Below are positions 25,307-34,926 of a stretch of DNA of 64,000 nt, piece after piece (position 1 is the first letter of the stretch; each line of letters begins with the position of its first letter). The notes beneath the pieces are model-generated. The model made no database searches. It had not been told where the DNA came from and saw nothing but the letters and a program-made list of their open reading frames with translations. The stretch is from Lachnospiraceae bacterium. Lineage in GTDB: Bacteria; Bacillota; Clostridia; Lachnospirales; Lachnospiraceae. The position numbers and the translations under genes were made by a program. The DNA is taken from assembly GCA_025758065.1 (NCBI GenBank), contig CP107199.1:722001-786000 (forward strand), given 5' to 3'.

Positions 25307-26980
25307 CTAAATCACTTCTCCTAAAAGCTCCTGTGCCTGATTTAAACTATCATTCACATAATTAACATGTCTTCTCAGAGCAACCTTAATGGACATCTTT
25401 TTGTTCTCATCTGTATCCGAAGAAACCAACTGCCGGATCAGAGAAAGAGACGGCATCGCATCAATAGCCTTTGCCGGCTCATTTGTATAGATATTACCAC
25501 TGGTAAAATCCAACGGTACAAGAATGCGCGCCAGTTTCAGGATCAGATGATTTTTCTTCTCTGGATCCATTTGCTTTTTATAAAACATATCGCAAATGTT
25601 CAGAAGCGTTTCTGCCTTTTTAACAGATTCTGAAAGATCGTATTCTTCTCCAGCCATATCATCCCAATTTTTCAAATGATCCATAATATCATTTACTGTA
25701 TCACAGAAATTAAGCGGTACAACAGGTTCTGTAAGAAATGTCATTACATATTCAGCAAATACTTTTCCATCTCTCAATAGATTATCTCTATCTATATTCT
25801 TAGGAAGGTCATCCGACGTATGCCACCATGCTCCCAAAGCAGCCACTCCTCTGTCAAATCCCATTTCTCCATTCGCCTGCAGTGTTTTTTGGTGTCTTGA
25901 AAAGGACGCAAATGCGCTGGAAACTCCTACATTCCAGAAACTCTGATCTCCATTTCTGGCTGCCCTGAGTCCCTCAAACTGTTCACCTGTCTGATGTCTT
26001 ACCACTTCAACTGCCAGCCCCATTGTTTCTGGCATGATCGTTGAATGCTGCACATCCATAGCATCTTTTCCACCCAGGCTATCCGCATTAACATTGACAA
26101 CGCAGCTTTTATGCAGTTCTTCCCAAAAATTATCTGCATACCAGGCAGAACCTGCATATCTACCATGGGAATGTCCTGAATAGTGTACGATCCTGAAATT
26201 TCTCTTTAATTCTTTTTGGTGGGCGGAAACTAAACGGGCTACTTCCATCTGTGCTGCATTTGCGGTTCCATTATCAATTGCACCATAATACCATGAATCT
26301 ACATGACCGGTAAACATACAGAACTGATCTGTATCCACCGGTGCTTTCAGATCTGCAATCAAAAGAGGGATTTTTCTCCATGACGTATCTACGATTGTTG
26401 TAAATTCGGCAACGCACACTTCTCCTGCTTTCATCTTTTCCACAAAAAGATCTCCATCATCATCACGGATTGATACCACCGGAATAACAGGAATATATTT
26501 CCAATCATCCGGCGTAGGACTACCCCAAGAAGCAGATGGTATGCATTCTCGGATCACCTTATCCTGAATAGATATTACTCCCACTGCACCTTTTTTCTGA
26601 GCCGCTTCCACTGATGCAAATGTAACCCATCCTCTAGTCAGTACCACCCTTCCTTTACAATCTGTATTCTTTATCATATCCACTGAAGGACAATAAACCA
26701 TTTCTCCCCTACAATGAGAAGATGGAACCATAGAATGGGTCTGCGAATATACCCATTTTCCATTTACAGTAAGTCTGGATAACTGAGGAAGACTGATATA
26801 TGCATCATGGCGGATCAATCTAGTTTTAAATCCATATTCCTGATACTGCTTTTCCAGCCATTTAAAAGCTTCATATTCTTCGTCAGATCCAGAAAGACGT
26901 TCCCATTTTGCCAGCCCACTAGCCACTTCCAACATATGATCTACATTTACTTCTTCAGTAATCTTCTCGTATGTATTCAT
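25307..26980 (-). CDS. M28 family peptidase-like protein with altered catalytic motif (copy 2)
   Basis: 557 aa, the same architecture as the adjacent copy. The metal core reads TGHVDSWYYGAIDNGTANA, then VNVNADSLGGKD, with WWHTSDDLPKN near the C-terminus. The catalytic Glu-Glu motif is replaced by SGHSHGRYAGS, so the general-base position is Ser and the ligand position is His. The conserved W/H-x-SGHS-x-x-RYAGS pattern in both copies indicates a real subfamily and not decay. The gene lies behind oppA, separated by a hairpin at 26999-27028, and has AAAGGAG before its ATG. The substrate is probably a modified peptide or amide. Confidence 0.82.
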   Translation of the reverse strand: MNTYEKITEEVNVDHMLEVASGLAKWERLSGSDEEYEAFKWLEKQYQEYGFKTRLIRHDAYISLPQLSRLTVNGKWVYSQTHSMVPSSHCRGEMVYCPSVDMIKNTDCKGRVVLTRGWVTFASVEAAQKKGAVGVISIQDKVIRECIPSASWGSPTPDDWKYIPVIPVVSIRDDDGDLFVEKMKAGEVCVAEFTTIVDTSWRKIPLLIADLKAPVDTDQFCMFTGHVDSWYYGAIDNGTANAAQMEVARLVSAHQKELKRNFRIVHYSGHSHGRYAGSAWYADNFWEELHKSCVVNVNADSLGGKDAMDVQHSTIMPETMGLAVEVVRHQTGEQFEGLRAARNGDQSFWNVGVSSAFASFSRHQKTLQANGEMGFDRGVAALGAWWHTSDDLPKNIDRDNLLRDGKVFAEYVMTFLTEPVVPLNFCDTVNDIMDHLKNWDDMAGEEYDLSESVKKAETLLNICDMFYKKQMDPEKKNHLILKLARILVPLDFTSGNIYTNEPAKAIDAMPSLSLIRQLVSSDTDENKKMSIKVALRRHVNYVNDSLNQAQELLGEVI

Positions 26981-26998
26981 CCGCGTTCTCCTTTGAAA

Positions 26999-27028
26999 CA
27001 GAAAATCCCGAATAAGCGGGATTTTCTG
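26999..27028 (-). terminator. Perfect hairpin between oppA-like and M28 genes (attenuator or mRNA stabiliser)
   Basis: CAGAAAATCCCG and CGGGATTTTCTG form a perfect 12-bp stem with a 6-base loop. Towards the M28 genes it is followed by TTTCAAAGGAG. Such hairpins behind binding-protein genes often keep that gene's transcript more abundant than the downstream ones. Confidence 0.7.
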
Positions 27029-27040
27029 TACATATAGTTA

Positions 27041-28639
27041 CTATTCGTATACTGCTACTGTTTTTAACTGATGAGCACCCACTGGATTAAGCTTAAATCC
27101 GTCTACTTTATTACTGCGACCGATCATGGTCTCTTCATAATAAATTGTGATCCACGGAACATCCTCAGCCATAAGATCCCAGAATTTATCATATACTTTC
27201 TGTCTCTCTGCTGCGTCTGTCTTAGAACGTGCTTCATTCATGAGTTCTTCTACTTCATCGTTAAAATAAACCTGACCGTACGCACTTGGAAGTAATTTCT
27301 GCATTACAAGATCTACATCACCACAAAGGTTATTATAAAATCCCATACGAATCGGTATTTCTTCACCGCTGTAAACCTTTTCATTGATCGTATTAGACTC
27401 CATAGTGATAACGTTTAAATTAATTCCAACATCTGCCAGCTGTGCCTGAAGGATTGTAGCTACTTCTTCATAAGTCTGGCCTGTCTGACAATAAAAATCA
27501 AGATCAAAACCATCTGCATAACCTGCTTCTGCCAGCAATGCTTTAGACTTATCTACATCATACATATCGCCCTGGTCTTTTTCTGCATTATAACCTGTTG
27601 TAAGTGGTGTACAGTAAAGAGAACCAACCTGTCCATACCCATAAGCAACTGTATCTGCAATTTCCTGCTTATTAACCGCATACTGAATAGCCTGGCGAAC
27701 TTTACTATCTTTTACAGGAGATGTTTTGGAATCTGTTTTAAGATAAAACAGCATGCACTTGTATCCTGGTTCATGGATCATAGTAAGATCTGCAGAGTCT
27801 TCAATACGTCCTGCATCATTTGGAAGTACTGCATATGCAATATCTGCCTCTCCATTCTCCAGCATGATCGTTCTCTGGGAACCTTCCGGAATTACTTTAT
27901 AAACAACTGTTGGTGTTACTGGTTTTTCACTCCAGTAATCTTCAAAAGCTTCCAGAGTTATAGAATCTGCCTGTTTCCACTCCTTTAATTTATATGCGCC
28001 TGTTCCAGATGGATTTTTGGCAAAATCATCTCCATACTGCTCTACTGCTTTTTTAGAAACAACTACTGCAGATGGATTAGAAAGTGCCTGATAAAGCTGT
28101 GCATACGGCATCTTTAAATGCATGATAACTGCATTATCACCATCTGGTTCAATGCTATCCAGATAATTGAAGTAAGTAGATACTACGCCACTGCTCATAG
28201 CACGTTCAAAAGAAAAGCATACATCCTCAGATGTCATTACATTTCCATCATGGAATTTTACACCTTCGCGAAGTTTAAAATGATAGGTCTTATCATCTAT
28301 TGCTTCCCACTCTGTAGCCAGGCACGGACTTATCTCTTTTGTTTCAGCATCATATGTGACCAGTCCTTCATAAAGATTACAATAAACAGAAAATGATTTC
28401 TGATTTACAATTGCCTGTGGATCAAGTGAAGTTACATCCTCATCCTTTGCAACGATCAATGTATCTTTCTGTGTTCCACCAGTCTCAGCCGCTGATGTTT
28501 CCTTACTGGTATTTTCTCCGCCCTTCGTATCAGATGAAGATCCTGAACCTCCACATGCTGCAAGTGCGCATGCTGTCAATGCTGCTGCCGCAATCAACAT
28601 TCCTTTTTTTCTGATCTGGACTAACTTTGATAACCTCAT
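27041..28639 (-). CDS. Peptide ABC transporter substrate-binding lipoprotein (SBP family 5)
   Basis: 532 aa. The N-terminus is a lipoprotein signal, with LTACALAACGGSGSSSDT; Cys 29 would be lipidated after cleavage. Family-5 features follow: DTLIVAKDEDVTSLDPQAIV, then LRDGVKFHDG-like LREGVKFHDGNVMTSEDV near residue 115, and KVRQAIQYAVNKQEIAD near residue 315. The protein captures peptides, or peptide-like compounds, outside the membrane and hands them to the OppBC-like permease. AAAGGAGG precedes the ATG, and the leader contains a truncated copy of the palindromic repeat family (28665-28712). Ligand specificity cannot be read. Confidence 0.93.
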   Translation of the reverse strand: MRLSKLVQIRKKGMLIAAAALTACALAACGGSGSSSDTKGGENTSKETSAAETGGTQKDTLIVAKDEDVTSLDPQAIVNQKSFSVYCNLYEGLVTYDAETKEISPCLATEWEAIDDKTYHFKLREGVKFHDGNVMTSEDVCFSFERAMSSGVVSTYFNYLDSIEPDGDNAVIMHLKMPYAQLYQALSNPSAVVVSKKAVEQYGDDFAKNPSGTGAYKLKEWKQADSITLEAFEDYWSEKPVTPTVVYKVIPEGSQRTIMLENGEADIAYAVLPNDAGRIEDSADLTMIHEPGYKCMLFYLKTDSKTSPVKDSKVRQAIQYAVNKQEIADTVAYGYGQVGSLYCTPLTTGYNAEKDQGDMYDVDKSKALLAEAGYADGFDLDFYCQTGQTYEEVATILQAQLADVGINLNVITMESNTINEKVYSGEEIPIRMGFYNNLCGDVDLVMQKLLPSAYGQVYFNDEVEELMNEARSKTDAAERQKVYDKFWDLMAEDVPWITIYYEETMIGRSNKVDGFKLNPVGAHQLKTVAVYE

Positions 28640-28664
28640 AAATACTTTCCTCCTTTATAATTTT

Positions 28665-28712
28665 ATGCCCTCCCGAAATCTTTTTGGATCTGATTTTGCG
28701 AGAGTAAATTTT
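28665..28712 (-). repeat. Truncated copy of the palindromic repeat family, upstream of the oppA-like gene
   Basis: ATGCCCTCCCGAAATCTTTT followed by GGATCTGATTTTGCGAGAGT matches the first 48 bases of the full element at 62875, with scattered changes. It lies in the short gap between the second ABC ATPase gene and the oppA-like gene, 14 bases before the ribosome-binding site. Confidence 0.6.
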
Positions 28713-28716
28713 ATCT

Positions 28717-29685
28717 TTATTTACACTGGATACAGGAAACAAAATGTCCTGGTTCTACCTCTGTCAGCTGCGGATTCTGTGTACTGCATTCTGGCTTTGC
28801 ATACAAACATCTTTTTGCAAACCTACATCCTGCTCCTACATTAATAGGAGACGTCAATTCACCATTTAACTGAATCCTTTCCATCTTCTTTTCTGGATCC
28901 GGAATTGGGATTGCCGATAAAAGTGCTTTTGTATAAGGATGACGTGGATCATTAAATAACTGTTCCGGTGTCCCCTGTTCCACCATCTGCCCCAGATACA
29001 TAACCACGATGCTGGAAGATAAATGCTTTACAACCGAAAGATCATGAGTAATAAACATATATGTAAGCCCCAGCTGCTGCTGCAGATCCTGCATTAAGTT
29101 TAATACCTGCGCCTGAATAGACACATCCAAAGCTGATACTGGCTCATCGCACACTATGAATTTAGGATTTAACGCCAATGCACGGGCAATTCCTATTCTC
29201 TGACGCCTTCCTCCATCCAGTTCATGTGGATATGAATTTGCCACTCTTCTTGCCAATCCTACAAGATCCATCATTTCATGGGTTTTCTTCTCCAGCCCCA
29301 CCCGGTCAGAGGCCTTATATATCTTCTGTATAATAAGCGGCGCCTGAATTGCCTGGCTTACTGTCATCCTGGGATTAAGGGATTCATAAGGATCCTGAAA
29401 AATAATCTGTAATTCCTTTCGCAGTTCTTTCATTTTTTCCTTACTACATCCAACAATATTTTCTCCCTGATATATTACTTCACCATCTGTTGGCTCAATC
29501 AGTCTTAAAATACATCTTCCTAGTGTAGATTTTCCACAGCCAGATTCACCTACAACTCCCAGTGTTTCTCCTTTAGAAATTGAAAAATTCACATCATCAA
29601 CTGCATAAAGAAGACCGTTTGGTGTCGGAAAATATTTTTTTAAATGTTTTATTCTGAGTAATTCCTCATGTTTTTCCATCTGCAT
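28717..29685 (-). CDS. Peptide ABC transporter ATPase (OppF/DppF-like)
   Basis: 322 aa. Walker A is GESGCGKST, Walker B is KFIVCDEPVSALD, and the C-terminal Cys-containing oligopeptide-transporter extension (GCRFAKRCLYAKPEC) is present. The ABC signature is ELDGGRRQR instead of the usual LSGGQ, a mild deviation. It would form a heterodimer with the ATPase encoded next door to power peptide import. The genes are spaced 12 bases apart, as in typical opp operons. Confidence 0.94.
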   Translation of the reverse strand: MQMEKHEELLRIKHLKKYFPTPNGLLYAVDDVNFSISKGETLGVVGESGCGKSTLGRCILRLIEPTDGEVIYQGENIVGCSKEKMKELRKELQIIFQDPYESLNPRMTVSQAIQAPLIIQKIYKASDRVGLEKKTHEMMDLVGLARRVANSYPHELDGGRRQRIGIARALALNPKFIVCDEPVSALDVSIQAQVLNLMQDLQQQLGLTYMFITHDLSVVKHLSSSIVVMYLGQMVEQGTPEQLFNDPRHPYTKALLSAIPIPDPEKKMERIQLNGELTSPINVGAGCRFAKRCLYAKPECSTQNPQLTEVEPGHFVSCIQCK

Positions 29686-29697
29686 ACCTCATTTCTC

Positions 29698-30657
29698 TCA
29701 ATGTTTACAATGAAAACATCTGGCAAAATGACCTGGTCGGACTTCTTCTAATTCAGGTTCATTCGCTTTACATTTTTCATCTGCATAAGGACAACGTGTG
29801 GAAAAATTACATCCCTCCGGCAGGTCAGTTGGATCCGGCATCAAACCAGGAATTGGTTTCAAGCGAGTCACTGCCGAATCGATCTGAGGGATTGAATCAA
29901 ACAGACCAACTGTATAGGGATGATGCATATGTTTAAATACATCCAATACCGATCCGTACTCCACAATCTGTCCTGCATAGATCACTGCTACCATATCGCA
30001 GTTTTGAGCTACCACACCCAGATCATGTGTAATAAGCAGCATAGATGTATTGAATTTCTGCTTTAGATCCTGCATCATTTCCAAAACCTGTGCCTGAATT
30101 GTTACATCCAGAGCCGTTGTCGGTTCATCTGCAATCAGAAGTTTCGGATTACATGCCAGAGCTATTGCTATTACCACTCTCTGTTTCATACCTCCAGAAA
30201 ACTGATGCGGATATTCTGTTGATCTGGCTGCCGGTATTCCGACTAATTCAAGCATCTCACAGGCTCTTTCCATCGCCTTTTCTCTTTTACAATGTTCATG
30301 ATTTTCAACAGCCTCTGCAATCTGCTCTCCTACTGTCATAACCGGATTTAATGACGTCATGGGATCCTGAAAGATCATTGCAATTTCGCTTCCTCTGATT
30401 TTTCTCATCTCATACTCTTCTGTTTTCAGAAGATCCTTGTCTTCATAAAATATTTCTCCTGACCGGATCCTTCCTGTTCTTTGAGGAAGTATTCCCATAA
30501 TACATTTAGCCAGTGTTGTTTTTCCAGCTCCGGTTTCTCCTACAAGCCCCAATGTCTTTCCTTTTTCCATTTTTAGATTCACATCATTCAGGGCATGTAC
30601 CAGGGCATCATCTGTCTGGTAATCAACTCTTAGATTTTTTATCTCCAATATTGCCAT
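29698..30657 (-). CDS. Peptide ABC transporter ATPase (OppD/DppD-like)
   Basis: 319 aa. Walker A is GETGAGKTT, the signature is FSGGMKQR, and Walker B is LLIADEPTTALD. The C-terminal extension GCNFSTRCPYADEKC is typical of OppD/DppD. It couples ATP hydrolysis to transport through the OppB and OppC-like permeases encoded just upstream. The order B-C-D-F-A, with A last, differs from the common A-first operons. Confidence 0.95.
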   Translation of the reverse strand: MAILEIKNLRVDYQTDDALVHALNDVNLKMEKGKTLGLVGETGAGKTTLAKCIMGILPQRTGRIRSGEIFYEDKDLLKTEEYEMRKIRGSEIAMIFQDPMTSLNPVMTVGEQIAEAVENHEHCKREKAMERACEMLELVGIPAARSTEYPHQFSGGMKQRVVIAIALACNPKLLIADEPTTALDVTIQAQVLEMMQDLKQKFNTSMLLITHDLGVVAQNCDMVAVIYAGQIVEYGSVLDVFKHMHHPYTVGLFDSIPQIDSAVTRLKPIPGLMPDPTDLPEGCNFSTRCPYADEKCKANEPELEEVRPGHFARCFHCKH

Positions 30658-30670
30658 TTTATCATTCCTC

Positions 30671-31537
30671 CTAGTTCTTCATCTTCGGATCAAGTGCATC
30701 ACGGAGACCATCTCCTGCCAGATTCAAAGATAATACTGTAAGCATGATCATAAGACCAGGAATAACTGATATATGCCAGGCATCCCGCATATAAGTACGG
30801 GCTGAGCTCAAAATAGAACCCCATTCCGGAGTTGGTGGCTGTACTCCAATTCCCAAGAAACTTAAACCTGCAATTGACAGAATTGCTGAACCTATGCTTA
30901 AGGATGCCTGCACAATGATCTGCATATCCCCAGCTCCTACAGCTCTGCTCGCTTCTATAAAATCCTTTCCTTTTACAGTCATAACCTGTGCCCGGACAAT
31001 ACGTGCCAATCGGGGCATCTGAGGTACTGCAATTGATAATAGCAGATTAAATGTGCTGGTTCCCAGTGCAGAAACAATCGCAATCGCCATAACCATTGAT
31101 GGTATAGAAAGAAAAATATCCATAACTCTCATAATGATATTATCTACCTTTCCACCATAAAAGCCTGCAACCGCACCTAAAAGTCCTCCTACTACCAATG
31201 CAAAGATAATGGATATGATTCCTATAAACAGTGAATACCTGGTTCCCCATATAAGGCGGAAGAATATATCTCTTCCGAATTCATCGCATCCAAAGATATG
31301 TTGTAAACTAGGACCATGAAGTTTCATTCTCAGGTTCTGTTTTACTGCCAGTGCCTGATAAACAGATCCATGGGTAGCTATATCAATAATGATTGTCGCA
31401 AATGCAATAACTATTAAAAGAAGTACAAATATAAGCCCTAAAACAGCCAGTTTATTTTTTTTAAAACGGTACCACGCATCTTCCCATAAACTGCGTCCGG
31501 CATAATTTTCTATTTCTGCAGCCTGTTTCTTACTCAT
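30671..31537 (-). CDS. Peptide ABC transporter permease (OppC/DppC-like)
   Basis: 288 aa with an N-terminal OppC domain (WYRFKKNKLAVLGLIFVLLL) and six membrane segments. The cytoplasmic EAA loop, FIEASRAVGAGDMQIIVQ, contacts the ATPases. HIFGCDEFGRDIFFRLIWGT is a family hallmark. It pairs with the OppB-like permease, whose gene overlaps it by four bases (ATGA). Confidence 0.95.
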   Translation of the reverse strand: MSKKQAAEIENYAGRSLWEDAWYRFKKNKLAVLGLIFVLLLIVIAFATIIIDIATHGSVYQALAVKQNLRMKLHGPSLQHIFGCDEFGRDIFFRLIWGTRYSLFIGIISIIFALVVGGLLGAVAGFYGGKVDNIIMRVMDIFLSIPSMVMAIAIVSALGTSTFNLLLSIAVPQMPRLARIVRAQVMTVKGKDFIEASRAVGAGDMQIIVQASLSIGSAILSIAGLSFLGIGVQPPTPEWGSILSSARTYMRDAWHISVIPGLMIMLTVLSLNLAGDGLRDALDPKMKN

Positions 31538-32502
31538 TTACGGATCACCACCTTTTTCGCTGTTTTATACTGTCCTTTGATTCTTGGATCTACAAAAGCA
31601 TATAAAATGTCCACCAGAAGATTTACAATTGTAAACATAACAGAAAGTGTTACTACACATCCCAAAACACTGGGAATATCCTGAGTTTTGATCGACTCAA
31701 TAACAAATCTTCCTATTCCGGGCCATGCAAATACTGTTTCCGTTAAAACAGATTCTCCTAAAAGAACGCCAAAATTTAAACCAACAGCTGTAATAACCGG
31801 GATCAGCGCATTTTTTAACATATGACGGAATGTGATGGTAATTTCACTGGTACCTTTTGCACGGGCTGTATCAATATAATCTTGCCGGATTGTTTCCAGC
31901 ATAGAAGAACGGGTGATCCTTGCAGTTGTTGCGGCACCGCTCATTCCAATGGTAATAGCCGGAAGCACCAGTGACCTTACTACATTTGCAAATCCTTTTC
32001 CCATTCCGGATGCCGGGAATATCTTCAGATTAAGGCTAAATATCAATACCAGTAAAAGGCCGATCCAGAAAGCCGGAGCAGAAGCTCCTATTAAACTAAA
32101 TACCATTGAAACATTATCAAAAATGCTATATTGCTTCCTAGCAGCTATGATTCCAATTGGTATTCCCACTATGACAGAAAATAAAACGCCACAGGAAGCC
32201 AATAATACTGTATTAGGTAATCGTTCCATGATCTGCGCAGAAACATCAGTCTTATAAGTATATGATTCTCCCATATCTCCCTTTAAAAGTTTTCCTACAT
32301 ATCTTACATAGCGTACTACAAAAGGATCATCCAGCCCCAGCTCATCATGAAGCTCCTGTATAGATTCTTCCGTAGCACCTTCTCCTAACATAACTTTTGC
32401 CGGATCTACATCAGATTGATCCATGATAAAATACACAACAAAAATCGTTGCAAGCATAACCGGAATCAACATTAGGATTCTTTTTACAATATACTTCCAC
32501 AT
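31534..32502 (-). CDS. Peptide ABC transporter permease (OppB/DppB-like)
   Basis: 322 aa. MWKYIVKRILMLIPVMLATI is the first transmembrane segment of the OppB/DppB family. MLGEGATEESIQELHDELGL and GDMGESYTYKTDV are typical periplasmic-side motifs. YIDTARAKGTSEITITFRHM is the EAA loop. The gene starts one base after the M20 amidohydrolase gene, so hydrolase and permease are coupled. Confidence 0.95.
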   Translation of the reverse strand: MWKYIVKRILMLIPVMLATIFVVYFIMDQSDVDPAKVMLGEGATEESIQELHDELGLDDPFVVRYVRYVGKLLKGDMGESYTYKTDVSAQIMERLPNTVLLASCGVLFSVIVGIPIGIIAARKQYSIFDNVSMVFSLIGASAPAFWIGLLLVLIFSLNLKIFPASGMGKGFANVVRSLVLPAITIGMSGAATTARITRSSMLETIRQDYIDTARAKGTSEITITFRHMLKNALIPVITAVGLNFGVLLGESVLTETVFAWPGIGRFVIESIKTQDIPSVLGCVVTLSVMFTIVNLLVDILYAFVDPRIKGQYKTAKKVVIRK

Positions 32503-32503
32503 A

Positions 32504-33694
32504 TCATGCCTCCTGTTTCATTTTTTCTTTCTGTGCATTATAATCTGCCTTGATTTCATCCATCAGACCAGGTATCGTGACCAGATCGTAACAGACATCT
32601 GCAAGGATCTTCGCTCCATAAAGGATTGCATTATGACCTTGCTCTGTCTTTCCCTGATCTAAAAATTCCTGTGAATGCGCAGCCGCATGTTCATCTACAA
32701 ATGCAACTCTGATGCAGGAACCAGGAATCAGCTCCATTACATTTCCTAAATCTGTAGAACCTGTCTTCTGTCTCGGCGGACTGATTCTTGGTGCATTCAC
32801 ATCTCTGGCACATCTTATGATCTCCTCGTTCAATTTTAAAGCTGGAATCTTCGCTGCCATATGCATATTTTCCGTAATCTCACAAGTTGTTTCTGTCATC
32901 AGCGCAGCGCCTTCCGTAATCTTTTTGAAACGCCTATACACATCATCTAATGTAGCATTATTATAAGATCTTAATGTAAAAGTGCCTGTTGCCTTTTCAG
33001 AAACTACATTGCTTGGAATGTTATATGTGTCTTTCACCGTATAATGCATACGTACATCTTCTTTTACATGTTCTCTTAAAAATTCTACAGCCTGAAATGT
33101 TAAAAGCAGCGCATCAAGAGCACTTCGTCCCTTGTCCGGATTAATAGCTGCATGAGCACTTTTTCCGTAAAAAGTTACATCCAAACTATAATTTGCCATG
33201 GATTTAACATCACAGGTTGTAGTTGGACTTCCATGCATCATAAGTGCTACATCAATATCCCGAAAATATCCTTCCTGAACCATATTGATTTTTCCGCCTA
33301 AGGTCTCCTCTGCCGGAGTCCCATATACCACCAGCTTAAACGGTTTTTCAATCCCAGCTCTTAAAACTGCATTAGCTGCTGCAAGAATACATGGTCCCTG
33401 AAGATGATGCCCGCAAGCATGTCCGATTCCCGCTAATGCATCATACTCTGTCAAAAGTCCAATAGAAGGTCCCCCCGTGCCCTGCTCATATACAGCCCGA
33501 AATGCCGTTGGCATGCTTCCCAGTCCTCTTTCCACAAGAAAACCATGATTTTCCAACCAATCTTCCAATAGCTTGCCGGCAAATACTTCTTGTAATCCGA
33601 TCTCAGGATGGTCATAAATGGCATCTCCCATTTCAAAAAGTTGTTCCTTCATTGAGTCGATCAGATTATTCATTTTACTTTTTACACTATCCAT
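32504..33694 (-). CDS. M20 family amidohydrolase/peptidase (AbgB-like)
   Basis: 396 aa from the ATG at 33694, which has AAAGGAGG five bases upstream; the in-frame start at 33712 has none. Metal ligands are visible: GHACGHHLQGP (Cys-type ligand plus His), TPAEETLGGKINM (catalytic Glu pair) and MMHGSPTT. The dimerisation domain has YGKSAHAAINPDKGRSALDA. The family cleaves amide bonds in N-acyl or N-aroyl amino acids and dipeptides, as AbgB does for p-aminobenzoyl-glutamate. It is the first gene of the Opp-like operon, facing a divergent LysR gene, so it is probably the signature activity of the pathway. Confidence 0.92.
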   Translation of the reverse strand: MDSVKSKMNNLIDSMKEQLFEMGDAIYDHPEIGLQEVFAGKLLEDWLENHGFLVERGLGSMPTAFRAVYEQGTGGPSIGLLTEYDALAGIGHACGHHLQGPCILAAANAVLRAGIEKPFKLVVYGTPAEETLGGKINMVQEGYFRDIDVALMMHGSPTTTCDVKSMANYSLDVTFYGKSAHAAINPDKGRSALDALLLTFQAVEFLREHVKEDVRMHYTVKDTYNIPSNVVSEKATGTFTLRSYNNATLDDVYRRFKKITEGAALMTETTCEITENMHMAAKIPALKLNEEIIRCARDVNAPRISPPRQKTGSTDLGNVMELIPGSCIRVAFVDEHAAAHSQEFLDQGKTEQGHNAILYGAKILADVCYDLVTIPGLMDEIKADYNAQKEKMKQEA

Positions 33695-33925
33695 GCGTAC
33701 CTCCTTTATCAATTTATCACATTAATTTGTAATCTTAGAAATTATAAAAAAAGCGCAGAAAATACACAGGTTTTTCTTGCGTCTTTGCAGTTTTTTTCTA
33801 AATTTTCGTTTACTTTTTGTATATTTGCAGTATATTATAAATAAAAGGTTATGTCCAATGACATTTATTCTCAACTTTTGATAACATATTGTTATCATAT
33901 GTATTATCCTGCGGAGGAATGTTTT

Positions 33926-34891
33926 ATGATCAATATCTCCTACAAATATGTACTTGCAGTTGCAAATTACCGAAATATGAGAAAAGCAGCTGCCTCTTTA
34001 TGCATTACACAGCCGGCCTTAACAAAATATATCAACCGCCTGGAAGAAGATCTTGGTGTCCGTCTTTTTAACCGCTCTACAACACCTATTACACTTACAG
34101 AATCTGGAAGGCGTTTTATAGAAGCTGCTTCTACCATTTCCAATCTGGAGGATGCGCTTTTAAATGATATAAAAAAACAGGAACTAACTTTAAAAGGATC
34201 CTTTACCTGCGGTCTTACTCCAGAATTTTCCGCCCAGGTACTGCCTTATATACTTCCCACATTTAAGCAGCGACATCCCAATGTTGAACTTCATTTTATA
34301 GAAGAACATAATGAAAAACTGATCCAATTACTAAAAGAAGAAAAAATCGAACTGGCTATTGTAACCTCCTATTATCAGGACAGTGAAATTTGCACGGAAA
34401 CTTTTATGGAAGATCCAATCATACTGGCTGTTCCCTATTCACATCCATTATGTAAAACCATTAACCTTACCGCTAATTCCCCTCTTACACCTTACTACCT
34501 GGAGTCCTCTAAAATCCGGCATGAAAACTTTATTGTATGTCCAACTCAGTTAGGAATCGGAGCCGTTGCAGCAGCTATGTTTCAAAGGCATAAACTTTTT
34601 CCTAATATTGTATTGGAGATCAGCCGGAACGAAACTGCTGTTAAAATTGCCTCAGCCGGAGTCGGTATGGTCTTTTGTCCTGTTAAAACACCTTTACGTA
34701 TGCAGCTTATACAGCCCATGGCGTACTTTTCTCTGGACAATCCTCTTTACATACGTAAACGATGCTATTGTTACCTGAAAAAAATGCCTTTATCTATGCA
34801 GGCAACCTATTTTATCGAGTTATTAAATCAGGTTATACATACAGACTCCATCTTTTCCATTCCAAGCTGTCAGCTGATGTTTTGTAAATAA
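33926..34891 (+). CDS. LysR family regulator divergent to the peptide operon
   Basis: 321 aa from the ATG at 33926, preceded by GGAGGAATGTTTT; an upstream in-frame ATG at 33851 lacks a ribosome-binding site. The winged helix reads YKYVLAVANYRNMRKAAASL, then CITQPALTKYINRLEEDLG and LFNRSTTPITLTESG. The effector domain begins LKGSFTCGLTPEF. Transcribed away from the M20/Opp operon, it is the likely regulator, sensing a substrate or product of that pathway. The AT-rich intergenic region holds no clear long palindrome. Confidence 0.94.
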   Translation: MINISYKYVLAVANYRNMRKAAASLCITQPALTKYINRLEEDLGVRLFNRSTTPITLTESGRRFIEAASTISNLEDALLNDIKKQELTLKGSFTCGLTPEFSAQVLPYILPTFKQRHPNVELHFIEEHNEKLIQLLKEEKIELAIVTSYYQDSEICTETFMEDPIILAVPYSHPLCKTINLTANSPLTPYYLESSKIRHENFIVCPTQLGIGAVAAAMFQRHKLFPNIVLEISRNETAVKIASAGVGMVFCPVKTPLRMQLIQPMAYFSLDNPLYIRKRCYCYLKKMPLSMQATYFIELLNQVIHTDSIFSIPSCQLMFCK

Positions 34892-34926
34892 ATTTTATAT
34901 CTTACTAAAAGTGGGGGAACAAAAAC

